A stretch of 64,000 nt of DNA. It comes from Lasiosphaeris hirsuta. Lineage: Eukaryota > Ascomycota > Sordariomycetes > Sordariales > Lasiosphaeriaceae. The stretch is from NCBI GenBank assembly GCA_030549175.1, contig JAUKUA010000006.1:1488001-1552000 (forward strand), given 5' to 3'. Shown here one piece after another: positions 24,317 through 36,180 of this stretch; within the stretch, counting starts at the first letter, position 1; the number at the start of each line of letters is the position of its first letter. Under the pieces are notes generated by a model. It was not told the DNA's origin, ran no database searches, and saw only the letters and a list, made by a program, of their open reading frames with translations. The translations under genes were made by a program, and so were the position numbers.

Positions 24317-25980
24317 TGCCGCTGGCTCCTTTGCACCAAGGGGATTTTGTTCGATTTTGAATCCCTTTCTCTCTAGGCGGCGGTATTGTGTACACGCCAA
24401 GCCGGAGAGACGGTAGCAACCTCATTGCTCATATGAGGGTTTACGGCAGACCCACTAATTTTGCGATCCTGGCACACAACACCTTTTTTGTCTCTCAGAT
24501 ACCCACCCAACCCGTCATATTCGCATGCCCATCCATCAGGATGGGGGCGAGACCAACAGCACCATGCATTTAATCGTCTTTCTTTTCTTATCATTTAATG
24601 ATACTGGTTACTCACATTGCTGCGCCTCTTCGCAAGAGGTCCTGCCCGACTTCGAAGTAGACGATCTGGTCGTCAAGCTGATTGCTATGGATTTGGATCC
24701 CCGGAAATTTGGGGGAATTAGGGCCTGGAATGAGGAGGGCGAGGCGTCTGGTTTATGGCTCTGCGTTCATGTTCCCTTCGATTTTCTCTCGGGTTCTCAC
24801 TGCGTTTGTCTTCGCGGACATGTAGATTGTAGAGTTTTTGTGCTAAGATATGGTGCAAACCACAGCAGGAACCTCGGGGTTACTGATGTGGGTGGGGTGT
24901 AGAACAGCGATTGTCTAATATCTCAGCGTGTATTCTTATTCAGATGCTACTGTTGTGTGATTCGATTGATCTTATATAGCCGCTGTTGAAAAGGAGAGCA
25001 TAAGTTGAGTTCGAAAGCGTGTGGCTGACATAAACCCTGATAACAGCTTTGGAGCGGTTGATTCGTCAATTCAAAGTTTGGAAGCAGTGCGAATAATGCC
25101 AAGCGCATTCTATGCATGAATAAGGTAGGGTTGTCGCGGCTTTACTCGGCGCAGGACACGGGCTGGTTGGCATGTGATTCTCCAGGTTTGGGACCAGGTC
25201 GGTTAGGTTGGTTGGGCAGGCTGCCGGATGCCGAGCAGGCGGGGAAGTGCTGCTCTGTGCTGCAGCGCTGCAGCGCCAACGCTGACTCTCTCACGTGTAC
25301 TGTTCCTGTTCGCGGTCGCAGTCGTCGCAGTCGCAGTCGCAGTCGCAGTCGCATCTTTTTTCACTCCCGTCTTGCTCTCTACCTTAATAACTCTTTTTGC
25401 TGCAAACTGTTTGTTTATCATCCTCTGCTACGACGAGACGATTTCATGATTGTTTGACTTTGAGAGTTTTTTGCATAGCTGCAATTATCCATTACCCGTT
25501 TTCCGCCTTGTCTACTGAGCTTGTGATATGCCGAGCCTGGGACGTCAGGGCGCGCAGCCGATGACGTGTTGACGAATCAAGACCGGGGCCGCAGCTGCTC
25601 TTTTTGATGGCTGCATTCGTGAGTCTCCTTCCACTTTCCTCCGCTCGACACAAATCTGCGATCTACACACTCCCGCCAAGCCAACACATTGCGCCTGGCG
25701 ATTCGGTCTGGGTCTTAGGTCGACAGAGAACTGCGGCGAAGAAGAGGCCGCCATCCCATTCGATCCGTGCAATCGAGGGCCCGCGGGCTGCGCTTCGGTT
25801 GCGTCAGCACACGACGCACACGACACGGCATCTTGCATTGCCGACGGCATCGCGACTAAGCTCAGCAGATCGCAGACCCTCCGCAATGCCGCGCCTCGCA
25901 ACATGAGCCCAAGCCCAAGCCCGAACCGTACTGACGTCTGCACTCCTCTCGCGCCTTAGGAACCTCCCTGGCTTTCGCAC
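24317..25980. other. Intergenic, no gene seen
   Basis: Contains CGCAGT hexamer repeats at about 25315-25353 and pyrimidine-rich sequence before the next start codon. No coding pattern was found. Confidence 0.6.
25315..25353 (+). repeat. CGCAGT hexamer repeat
   Basis: About six copies of a GTCGCA/CGCAGT hexamer with one interruption, upstream of the peroxin-like gene. Confidence 0.8.
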
Positions 25981-28075
25981 ATGTCCGCCCCTCGCTCACA
26001 GCGCAGCGACCCGCTGGACTCTTCCTTTCGCCCCTCGACCCCTTCCACCTCGGGAAACACATACTCCAACGATGGCGCCGTGCCCTCCCTCATTGCCGGC
26101 GCTCCGAATCCGACCTACGCCTCCTTCTCCCCTGCTACCCTGAGCTCGACCGCCCCGAGCGCCGCCTCGGCTGCGAAGCGGAGGAGCACTATCCTAGTGC
26201 ACCAAAAGTCGCCGCTGCTGCTCGCGACGCCGCCGCAGATAACACGCGCATTGGCATACAGCCACCCCTTTCTTCTGCCGCTGAACAAGTTGGTTGGGTT
26301 GCTCACATGGACGACGGGCGACCCATGGGAGAGCTTCCTATTGGTTGTGGTCTTTTGGGCTTCGGCACTCTATGGTGATACGGTTGTGCGGTTTGCGGGT
26401 CCGGTGTTGTTGGTGCTGCTTTTGATCGGCGGCATGTACGGTCGGCGCTTCAGTCCGTTGAGCAGCAGCAGCTGGAGTGAGCCCGGGCTTGGTGCCGGGG
26501 ATGGGGTAGCAGTTGCGACGGAGGCCAAGGGCACACCAACCGCCAAGAAGACCGGCAAGAGTAAGAACCTGACGGTCGACGGCCTGCCTGACAAGAACGG
26601 GAAGGTGGTCAACGGAGGCACGCCCGCTCCTGCGAGTGGCCATAAGCGGAATCAGGGCTCGATATCTGAGATTACTAACACGCGCCACCAGAAGACGCTC
26701 GACGAGATTGTCGAGACGTTGAAAGAATTTACGGCCCGTTGCAACATCCTTCTCGAGCCCATGCTGGAGCTAACCGACTTCCTGAGCACCCAGCGCACCC
26801 CGACATCAGCTACCACCCGCCCAGCTCTCACCACCCTCTTCGTTCGCATTCTGCTCTGCACTCCCTTTTGGTTCCTCCTCACTCTACCGCCGCTACGCAT
26901 CATCACCACCCGCCGTGTAATTCTTCTCTTCGGGACCATTATCCTAACCTGGCACGCCCGTGTCACACGCGTCGCGCGCATCATCCTCTGGCGTAGTGCT
27001 ACCCTCCGCCGCCTCGCGACTCTTCTAACAGGCTTGCAATTCGAGGAACCGAGAAAGCCTGCAGAGGCTACCGCCGCAACACCTGCGTCCTCACTGTCGA
27101 CCGAATCGTCATCTGTAAGCGCTGCAGGAAGCAAAATCCTTGTCGGTGGCGTCAAGCCCCGAGAGTCGGAGCTGACCAAGGCACTCCGGCGCGCGCGCGG
27201 TGGGCACGATACGGGGGTGCGGTTCACCTTTATCATCTTTGAGAACCAGCGGCGCTGGGTTGGGCTGGGGTGGACAATGAACTTGTTTGCATATGAGCGA
27301 CCGGCCTGGACTGACGAGCATAATAACAGCGTGCCGCCCCGGGATCAGTTTGAGCTGCCCGAGGTCGAGGACGGGAGTAACATGCGCTGGCGCTGGGTCG
27401 AGGGGTCGCGGTGGCGGGTTGATGGCGTGCCCGACGAGGCGGTCGCGCCGGACGAAGAGGGGAAGAAGGAGTGGGATTATGATGGAACAGGGGGAAAGAT
27501 GGGATGGGTTTATTATGATAACAAGGTATGTTCCTGTCCAGAAAATCAGAGTTTGGGGCACTAATGGCGTGCAGTGGCAAAACGGTCGACGTGGTCAAGA
27601 CGGCTGGGGCCGGTGGACACGCCGCCGCAAGTGGTATCGCGATGCCGAGCTCGTCGAGGCAGACGACATTGAAGACGTACCGGTTAATGGTACCGCCGAG
27701 GTGAAACCCCCCGCCATATCACACTCCGAGCCTACCCCAAGCCAACCAACCTCCTCGGATACCCAGCCCGCATCCCAACACGCCCAAGACGCCGCCGACA
27801 GGGAGCGAGAGGACGACTACGACGCGGCCTCAGTTCTCTCTACCTCGAGTCGCTCCACCCGCTTCAAGAACCCGTCACTGCGGCGCCGCATTACGGCCGA
27901 CACATCATCATCGGGCACGTCGGGCCACCAGCATAGGAGCAGGCGCACCAGCGTTGCAACTAGTGAAGACGACGCAGCGGCTCTAGGGACGCAGGTGGGG
28001 CTGGCATTGCAGGATGCCGGGAAAGAGGGGGGGAGCTGGGGCATTGGGGATGAGGTTAGGATGGGGTTGGAGTGA
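25981..28075 (+). CDS. Pex30/Pex23-type integral peroxin with dysferlin (DysF) domain, 681 residues
   Basis: Exons 25981-27525 and 27575-28075 flank a 49-bp intron that joins in phase. The N-terminus is Ser/Pro-rich. Hydrophobic segments near residues 118-158 and 280-325 form two reticulon-like hairpin regions. From about residue 413 comes a DysF domain: FTFIIFENQRRWVGLGW, then WRWVEGSRWRVDG, then WVYYDNK joined across the intron to WQNGRRGQDGWGRWTRRRKWYRDAEL. The Trp/Arg-rich pairs are diagnostic of the dysferlin N- and C-parts. The Pex28-Pex32 group of yeast and Pex23 of filamentous fungi have this layout. They act in the ER and at peroxisome contact sites, controlling peroxisome size and number. 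The C-terminal 150 residues are disordered, acidic and Ser-rich. Which paralogue this is cannot be decided here. Confidence 0.88.
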
Positions 28076-29302
28076 ATTGCGTCTGCTTTATCTCCATCTT
28101 TGTGCTTAAGCAAAGAGTGCCTGTACTACTTGGCTTGGAGGGCTCATGGTTATACAAGGGATGGAAGGTCAACCCTTCGGCTGCACGATGGGTTGCGGAA
28201 GGGTCATAGACAGGAACTGGCTGGCGATTTACTGGTGGCTGCTGTGGGTTGTCTACATGATTGGCGTACACAATATCGTACTTGATCAACGGAAGAGGTT
28301 ATGACAATAAGTAGTTATGTATTATTGTCTTTGATGCGGTCGTCACCACTACAAACTCATTGTCGTGGTCCGCACCGAGTATCGATGTAACTGTCTGGGC
28401 ATAGAAAGACTTTCTCAGTCACCTTGATATCGGACTGCTAAGGCTCCTTACTCGTCAGCGCTCCAGAGTTGCTCTGGCGTGAATAAGCAATGTATGCTTT
28501 GAGGTCGGGGACGTTGATTCGTAAAGGGCCGACAATATTCCGATCAGGACGGTTTGAGTATTGGAAGAAGAAGAAAAACGGCCAAAGGAAGGAAGAAACG
28601 ACAGGGGATGCATGGGAAACAATGGTGTCGCTATTGCCGTGTGTGGAAGCCCGGCCCAGATTTTGACACTAATGCCAGCCTCGACGGCAGATGTGTCGCG
28701 GAAGGGCTTGGAAGGTAAAGAACCTTACGGTTTTCCAGGGTGAGTCACCCCGGCAAGGCCCACAAGGCCCCCAACAAAAATCCACCAAACAGCCCAGATC
28801 CCAGCAGCCCAGGTGCCCGGGCCACTACACTCCTGCGCTACGCTACAGGGGATCAGGTGTCAAGTTCCGTCCTCAGCTTCCCGCTTCTGGCAGAGCGAGA
28901 TGAGAGGTCGACATTGCATGTAAGACATGGGGGCAAGACTTCCGTCCTCACTTGTCACATTCGTCCTGACTCTTGAGCCTCCAGGACAAAGGGCTGGCTG
29001 CATGTTAGATTGTTGATAAATGTTGATAAAATGCCCTTCATGTTCCACCCTTTTGTGCCCAAACCTGTCATCACCCATCGCATCCAGCAACCCTTAGCTC
29101 TTGACTGAGACTGAGGCCAACATCTTTTCGTCAACTTTGTTCGGCCTGGAAACAATCAGAACACAAGGTAACTGCGGCGTTGGTACGCAATCTATAAAAG
29201 CCCTGGGTCTCCGGAACGAGTGCTTGGCGAGCGATACCACCGATATCAACATCAGCGACACCATCAGCATTAGCGACACCATCGATCGACACCATCGACA
29301 CC
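28076..29302. other. Intergenic with repeated leader before the E2/F-box gene
   Basis: No coding pattern is seen. The last 50 bp (about 29255-29302) repeat GACACCATC four times, directly up to the ATG at 29303. This would form an unusual repetitive 5' leader. Confidence 0.6.
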
Positions 29303-31527
29303 ATGGCCAACCAGACCGCCCTACAGGCTGCCCTGCAGAAGCGGCTCTTGCACGACATCGCAGAGCTCCAGACGCAGCCATACCCCAACATCCACCTCTG
29401 CGTTGACGATGCAGACCTGACCAGAGCATGCCTCGTGCTGACACCCGATGGATGGCCACCGCTGCACTTGACAGTCGTGTTCCACGGCCAGTACCCTCTG
29501 TCGCCACCCCTCATCATGATGGACTCGTCCATCGCCCATCCCCACGTCTTCGGCGACTATATTTGCGCTTCCATTCTCAACACGGACGAGGGATACACAC
29601 CGGCATACACCCTCAAGGGCATCGCCATCCAGCTGCTGAGCTTCTTCGGCAGTGACTCGTTGGAAAATGAGTACGGCTACACCACCGATCTCCGCCACTA
29701 CAAGAAGGGTGGCCAGGACGCCCACCTTTACGAATGCAGGTACTGCGAGTTCCACCGCGACTCATCCTTGTCAACCTCCTCGTCAGCCCCCTTGACAGAC
29801 TTCATCGTGTCTCTGAGCGCTAGAAGCGTGTTTGTTGATGCACCTGCCGCTGTGGTCCCCCAGCCCGAGTCAAGGATCAGCAAGAACGCCTTCTTCATCG
29901 ACGAGCTGCCCAACGAGATCATCCTCCACATTGCCGAGAGGCTTGATTTTGAGGACCTAACCAAGTTCGCCCAGGCCTGGGATCGCGTCAGCAATATAAT
30001 CATTGAGTTTGACATAGTGCGTGTCCGCGAGCTGCAATGCTTTGTGCTCAAGGAAAGCTTCCACAGGCAGGAGCTCGGCGTCGGTGTCTCGATTGCGGGA
30101 AAAGGCCGCCAGGGCACGCTGCAGTCCGAGTTTGACCTGTTGTCACACAAGGCTTACACGAACCTTCACGTCCACCATTCCATTCACGGCATCTTGTTTA
30201 GCCACTGGCTGCCACTTCCTATTTCCTTCGGACACTGGCAGCGCGTGAAGAGCGATGTCGATGATGCGCTGGTCTCGATAGCCAAGGCTGCCAACATCGA
30301 CAAGCCCGCAATGGTCATCTACGCTTTCATGACCGATGTCATGGTGCGCCTAAACTCGGACCTTGAGCGCCAAGAGCAGCGCAGCTATAACAACGCCAAG
30401 AGCACCTTGCGGCATGCGTCTGAGAAGGCCATAGAGTCCTACTTCCACCTGTTCCACATGCTCCTGTGCATGGCGACGGGCCAAGCTGGGCGGAGATACA
30501 ACATCGTCGAAGAGGCCAACCGCATGATCAAGTCCTTCATGTCGGGCAAGACCACCAAGGCCGACATACCCAATCTGGGCTACCTGCTCATAGCGCTGCT
30601 GATCAGCGACGTGGTCCCGACCGAGGCCCTGATGAAGGCCGTTGTCACAGAGGCCATCACGCGCAACGTCGTCTGGCTGCTCGATGGCAAGGGCGCCGGC
30701 TACGCCGAGCTCGGCTACCTTGAGACGGATCCCGTCTCGCAGTACCGCCTGAAGCGCACCTTCGAGGGCAGCCGCACCTCGTACCGACTCCTCATGTTCT
30801 CGGAGCTCTTCCGCCGCACCGCGCGCCCCATCACCCCCTCCTCACCCACCGAAATCCCCCTCCCCCCCTCTCCTCCCCCCCCCAACAACATGCCTACAGC
30901 ACCATCGCCGCCGCCCCCAAACCCTCGCGCCGCGCTTCAACCACCGTCCCATCATCAACCAGCCGTTCAGCATCCCCCTCGAACAGCCCATATTCCCTCT
31001 CCTCCCTCTGCTCAACCCTCTTCGGGCGCCACGGCGCGCCGCCGCCCGGCGCAGCCGCGCACCTTGCCTCGGAAGTCCGCCGCCTGCAGCAAATCGACGA
31101 CTTCCCCTCGTTTCTGCGCGAGATGGGCATCACCATACCCTCTGCCAGCAGCTTCACCACGGTTCTCCGCTCGACCGTGACAGCCTCGGCAGGGCGAGGC
31201 TATTCCCGTCCGCTGATCAGCCCGCAGGACATTGCGGATCTCGCTTGCCTGCGATTATATCGGGACCGCAGCGTGGATCGCAAGGCGGTGGAGGTTCGGA
31301 TGGAGACGCTGGGGCGGCAAATCACGCTGAATGCGAGCCAGGTGGAGGACGCGGTGAAGTGGGGAAAGCTTAGCTTCTTTCCCAATGGGAGGTCGAGGGT
31401 GGTTGGTCAAGGTCAGGGCCAGGGTCAGGGCCAGGGTCAGGGTCAGAGGGGGGGTGGTGGAAGGGGACGGAGAGGAGGTAGGGGAGGAGGGAGAGGAGGT
31501 AGGGGAGGAGGGAGCAGAGGGTTTTAA
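29303..31527 (+). CDS. E2 ubiquitin-conjugating-like domain fused to F-box, RGG tail; frame slip in C-run
   Basis: The frame from 29303 gives a UBC fold (residues 1-150): YPLSPP near 64-69, a degenerate HPN motif (HPHVFG) and a candidate active Cys88 in ICASIL. An F-box-like segment follows near 196-245 (IDELPNEIILHIAERLDFEDLTKF). A large helical region runs to about residue 505. Beyond the C-rich stretch 30850-30892 the coding pattern moves to the -1 frame: LASEVRRLQQIDDFPSFLREMG, then a C-terminal domain ending at 31527. No GT-AG pair explains the shift, so one C may be missing, either truly or by sequencing error. The tail is a GQ-repeat plus RGG-rich stretch typical of RNA-binding or phase-separating regions. 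The E2 plus F-box fusion suggests a self-contained ubiquitin-transfer factor working with Skp1/cullin. Catalytic ability is not proven. Confidence 0.75.
30850..30892 (+). other. Candidate frameshift site in C homopolymers
   Basis: Three C-runs within 40 bp lie where the coding pattern passes from frame 2 to frame 1. One missing C would join the two halves. Both frames are open across the site, so the exact position cannot be told. Confidence 0.6.
31409..31524 (+). repeat. In-frame GGTCAG and AGGAGG minisatellites encoding GQ and RGG repeats
   Basis: Hexamer GGTCAG/GGCCAG units are followed by 9-15-bp GGAGGTAGG-type units. Both keep the reading frame of the E2/F-box protein. Confidence 0.8.
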
Positions 31528-34404
31528 GGTTGATGGGAGGAGGATAGCCGGGTTGGAAGAGTGACTGGATATTAGGAGTTGGTAGCTGGGAAGGATGATA
31601 TCTCACTGTACAGCATAGCGAGCATGGATGATGGCTTGATACACAGCAGCAATTCGTATGGTGTGCATTTGCTCAGCATTAACAGCTGAAACGCTGTGCC
31701 ATATGATTTACAGCGAGCTGATGGAAGCACTGCGTTGACCTGGCCAGATTGCCTCTGGACTCAATGATGGAAGAACCGTCCGGGTCTTGTTTCCCATGTC
31801 GTGCCATGAATCAATACAATCCAGTTATGGTTTGTTTGTCAGCGTGGAACACTCCCGCTAAGAGGGATATCGAAGCCTCGATAAAGCCCTTCTATCGTCG
31901 AAAAAAAAAAAAAAAAAAAGGCATTCTGGCATTTGGAAAGGGATATATGGTTTTGATCAAGTCCTTTACAGCATCAAAAACGTAAGTTCCAAAATTTCAA
32001 AAGGTATAGCTAGTATTTTAAAAAAAGGCTTTCCCTACTCTCGAGTCCCCGCGCTAACAAACAAACCAGGGTTGGATCGTCGAGAGATAGAAATAGGAGA
32101 CTTGATAACGAGCGAGGATGCTGATGGCTCAACAGGGAGCTAAGTCGGGTCATGTTTCAACCCGGATAGTTGGATGTGCGAACTAAATGACTTTTTTCAT
32201 GTGGGTTTATCGGTTACCGGCAATAATCTTGTGTCAGCGGGCATAGATAAGGCAGGTAGGTAATAACGGGCCTAACGTAGGACTGTGCCAGTCAGTAGGT
32301 AGGAGGGACCTTGACGGCCAGCTCCAGTCCCAAGACGGCCAACAAGAGAAGAGGCTCGGATGAGTCCCTACTTAGTTTTTAGAATTACAAAAACAACGAG
32401 GACTGGTAATGTGATTGCATCACATGGCCCAGTGTTCCGACTAAAAAGATTATACCTGCTCAACCAAACATTGTGTTAATAAGCAGGTACACTCTGCGAC
32501 GTCACAAGCCAATAACTGGTGCGTGCGTGGTGTTCTTTCGGGTGGCTTCGGCTTGATTTCTCCATCGTTGAGGCAACATAATTTGAAATCAAGGACAAAA
32601 ACAAGCTCATCCCGTCTTCTGTTGAGGCTAGACGCACTCACTCCTTGAGCACCCAAGCGCCAGCAACCTCACACCATTCCCTCGTCGACAACTTGCTAGC
32701 TCTCCTTCACTTTTCCGACCTTATTGGGAAGTCGGGACAGATAATGAGTTAGTTCGGACTCAGCAAAGATATCGCCAGCGTCGCGCACCGGAGCGAGGCA
32801 AGAGGTGGGCGAGAGGGCAAAGAGACAGAGCACCAGAATTGATCCTTTCTCGGCGCGACACGACGATTCAACATCAGAGGCGATATCAACCAATTAAGAA
32901 ATTAACACAATGTGCTATGCTAGAATTATCAAGCACACCCTTAGGTGCAACGTCCTCCCGCGGCCCACCTGGGTCCCCAACGAAAGTGCGGGTTGCGATA
33001 CCACGGTATGCTGCACCCTCAGCAGCCCCCGGAGCTGCGGCAGCGACTGCGAAGGGCCGATTCTATCCGACGGTCGCCCGATCCCTGCATGGCTTCGGTG
33101 CAGCTTTGGACATAGATGCTGCTTCGTGGTAGTGCGCGGCGTGAGCTTCCGGAGCTGTAAATGCAAGTGTGAGCTACCATACAAGTTTCACTTGTACGAG
33201 CCGTCACCCATGCAGCAACGGCTGCAAGGGCAATGGGATACCGGTACCTTCTTGTGGTTCAGCAGTTCGTGGCGAAGGTCGGGGTTTCTGTCTGACGCCG
33301 CGCGATGCTGGACCGAGCATTGGCGTGAGTCCGGATTCCCGGCCCGGCCGCGGCGAGTGGCAATGGCGGAAGCCGAGGCCAACGCAGCGCGCGCCTTGGA
33401 GCGGCGCGGTGGATCAGTGATCCCACACTTATCGAGGGGTCTCCCACGAAATTCTCAGCCTCTTAGTCTCGAGATTGGCCTCATTCGATGGAACAACGGG
33501 TGGCATGGGTCCCGAGAACCCGATGCTCGAGCTAGCCCGGCCGGTGGCGCGGCACATGATGCTCAGCGTTCCCGAGAGAGAAGCCGAGCCCGGGAGTGGG
33601 GGCACGGATATTAAGAACAATAGGTGAGCTCCAGCAACACCTTGGTGACCCAATGAAACTTGGCTGACGAGATAAGCCAAGAGCATTGCTTCGGCTGCAC
33701 ATCCAGCTTAAACGCTGACCCACTTGACCCGTCAAGAGAGGGAGAACCCAAGAGAGACGGCTTGGAAATTCCGACTGGCCTGGATGTCTGCTGATTCAAT
33801 TTCGGTTTTGTCTTTTTTTTTCTTCTCTGTTTTTGCAAGAATGGCCTTGGCTGTGTGTGTGTGTGGCCACTGTGCCTGCGGTTGGTTGGAATGCCAAAGG
33901 GTTGCAGAAAGCAGCCCGCCTCTTGCGACTGCCTCTCAGGGAGACGGCGCCTTCCATGTATTTTAGATACTATTCTACCCCCACCACGCCTCTCCACACT
34001 GTCCCTCTTGCGAGTCTCCATTCATGTTCTGTCAGATAATAAGTCCCTGGGGTTGGCGGAACATTGCACGGCCGGAAATTGCCCGCATGTCAAACCACGG
34101 GCTTGTTGGCACTGTTTTGCTCCGAAGAATGTGTGCCCCCTCGACGCGACCGCTCGGCAACCCCTAGATTCGGCGAGATATGCTCAGAACCGTGGAATGA
34201 AACGGCGCGGAAAACGCAAAAACAAGATCACGCAATCGACGATATAATAGAGCATATCCGCCAACTAGTGACACAACCACCATCCGCTCGCTTCTGTCTC
34301 GTCCGTCGTTCTGCTGAGCAGGGTGTCTCTCGTTTCGCCCTTAGCCGAGCCTTTCCTGCTTTCGCCTTGTCGCTCGTTTTTTCCCCCCTTCGTCATCCTA
34401 GGTA
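31528..34404. other. Intergenic, one doubtful open frame
   Basis: An A19 run lies at 31901-31919 and a CA/GT-rich stretch near 33850. Apart from the weak frame at 32910-33614 I see no coding pattern. The last 400 bp are pyrimidine-rich, as expected for the leader of the methionine-rich gene. Confidence 0.5.
32910..33614 (+). CDS. Doubtful Cys-rich open frame (234 codons)
   Basis: One continuous frame has a Cys-rich stretch (about residues 28-88, with CCTLSSPRSCGSDC and CKCKCE) followed by basic, low-complexity sequence. There is no signal peptide and no recognised family. Two other frames over the same bases are also open, so the frame could be accidental in GC-rich DNA. It might be the remains of a secreted Cys-rich protein. 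Low confidence. Confidence 0.18.
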   Translation: MCYARIIKHTLRCNVLPRPTWVPNESAGCDTTVCCTLSSPRSCGSDCEGPILSDGRPIPAWLRCSFGHRCCFVVVRGVSFRSCKCKCELPYKFHLYEPSPMQQRLQGQWDTGTFLWFSSSWRRSGFLSDAARCWTEHWRESGFPARPRRVAMAEAEANAARALERRGGSVIPHLSRGLPRNSQPLSLEIGLIRWNNGWHGSREPDARASPAGGAAHDAQRSRERSRAREWGHGY

Positions 34405-36180
34405 ATGCCCCGTCTCTCCAGGACCCCTTCCCCCACCGTCTCGCCCCCGATGGGTTCGCAGCCGACCATGTCCGCCCCGATGGCTCCCATAGGCACCATG
34501 GGCACCACGGCCAACAAGAAGGCCGTGATGTCGTCGCCCGTCACCTACATCCCACCGCTATGCGATGGCGCCTGCGGCACCATGCCCCGCTCGCAGACGC
34601 CCATGATGACCATGATGCGCCACGAGATGGCGCAGATGATGCGCGTGATGCCTTCAGTCTGCTGGGCTATGCTCACCCAGCGCCAAAACATGCCCATGGC
34701 CGGTATGGGCGACATGATGATGCACACCATGCTGGCCTGCATGGAGATGTGCATGATGGTTGCCGCCATTCCCCTGTGTATGATGCTGCCCGGTGCCATG
34801 TTCGCCATGTGGATGTTCGCCTGCGCGTGCATGGTCATGGCCATGTGCTGGATGCTCAACGGCCCCGAGCAGATGCACCAATGTACCGCCGGGTCAGAAG
34901 GCTGGATGATGGGCCAGGACGCCGAGGATGAGAAGTGGATGTTTGTTGGTGGCATGGGCACGAGGTGAGTACCCCATCGGCCTCCTCTGTGAGCGTTGGC
35001 TAACGCTTCACCCAGCTCCCGCCACTGCCACCGCATGACCCTCCCCATGATGTCTCGCCTCTTCAGCCGACCCATGACTTGCATCTGCATGCCCACCTAC
35101 GGCCTCCCCTTCGACATGATGATGATGATGATGCAGCGCTGCACGATGATGCCTAGCCAGACCCGCCGCAACCTCTACGCCCAGATGCGCTTCGCCCTGC
35201 TCGACGACTCGATGCACCGCTGCGTCGTCATGTGCATGAACCACAGCGCCGTGCTCGTCTCCCAAGCTGTTGCCCAACTCTGTGCCGACCTGCCCGCTGA
35301 GAAAATGCGCAAGCTCGAGATCTACACCTTCGGCTCAGCCGCCTGCGAGTTCATGATGCCCATGGGTGGTGGCGGGTCCAGCATGATGGATGCCGACATG
35401 CCAATGCACGCCGCCGACGTGAATAACATAGACATGGTGAACGAGCAGCGCCGCGGGATGCACGTTGAGCACTTCGCCATGGCCAACGATCCTTTTGCTC
35501 GGATGGGTGTTCTGGAAGCCGTCCGCCGGAACATGGATGGCCGCTTCTGCGGCGGCGTCTTCATCATGAACAACGCTAACAGTATCATGATGTCCAACGG
35601 TTCCATGATGCCCTCGACCAAGACCAACTCCTCGATGATGCCTGTGATGTCCATGATGTCCACCTGCGGCATGACGATGGAAGATTACCTCTGTGCTCTC
35701 TTCCCCTCCCAAATGATGTCGACCATGTCCTCTCCCCCAACCATGGCCACCACCCCCCGCTCCGTCCTCGACGCCGTCATGTACATCGACCGCGACTGCG
35801 CTGAGAAGCGCGAGATCACCGCCATGACCAACTACCACGGCGCTAAGATGGGTATGGTGGGTGGCATGCGCAAGCGGCTGAGCTGGACCGGGCTCGCCGC
35901 CTCCAACATGGCTGCCGGCGCGGACAAGAACATGAACACGCAGAAGAACGGCGTGAGTGCCGGCATGGTTGGGCTCGAGATGGCAAGGAAGGGCTGCAAG
36001 GACTGCAGTGGGCACAGGGGCCGCGAGGTTAGCTGGCTAGTTCGATATGTCAACATGGGAATGGTTATGGATGTGAAAATGGGGATGGGAGGCATGAAGG
36101 GCATGGACATGAAGATGGGAATGGGTGGCATGGATATGATGGACAAGCAGGGTGTCGAGGTGCCCATGGGTCGATCCTGA
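34405..36180 (+). CDS. Methionine-saturated membrane-associated protein, 574 residues, hydrolase-like core
   Basis: Exons 34405-34964 and 35016-36180 flank a 51-bp intron (GTGAGT to CCCAG) that joins in phase. By my count about 110 of 574 residues are Met (about 19%), with MMMMMM, MxM and MxxM motifs and many Cys. Residues 85-152 form a Met-rich hydrophobic membrane segment. A likely folded core follows: WMFVGGMG, PTYGLPFD, then residues 270-330 (NHSAVLVSQAVAQLCADLP, KLEIYTFGSAACEF, VEHFAMANDPFARMGVLEAVR, GRFCGG). This order recalls the nucleophile-elbow and acid/His regions of fungal alpha/beta-hydrolase-like proteins, but the usual GxSxG glycines are replaced (NHSAVL), so catalysis is doubtful. 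The tail repeats MGMGGM/KGMDMK. Met clusters can bind Cu(I) or scavenge oxidants; that is inference. Antisense frames look His-rich only because ATG reads CAT. Confidence 0.85.

Noticed and set aside
35335..36015. Long minus-strand His-rich frame
   Set aside because: It is the mirror of the Met-rich gene: ATG reads CAT (His) on the other strand. The plus-strand frame has sensible splicing and core motifs.
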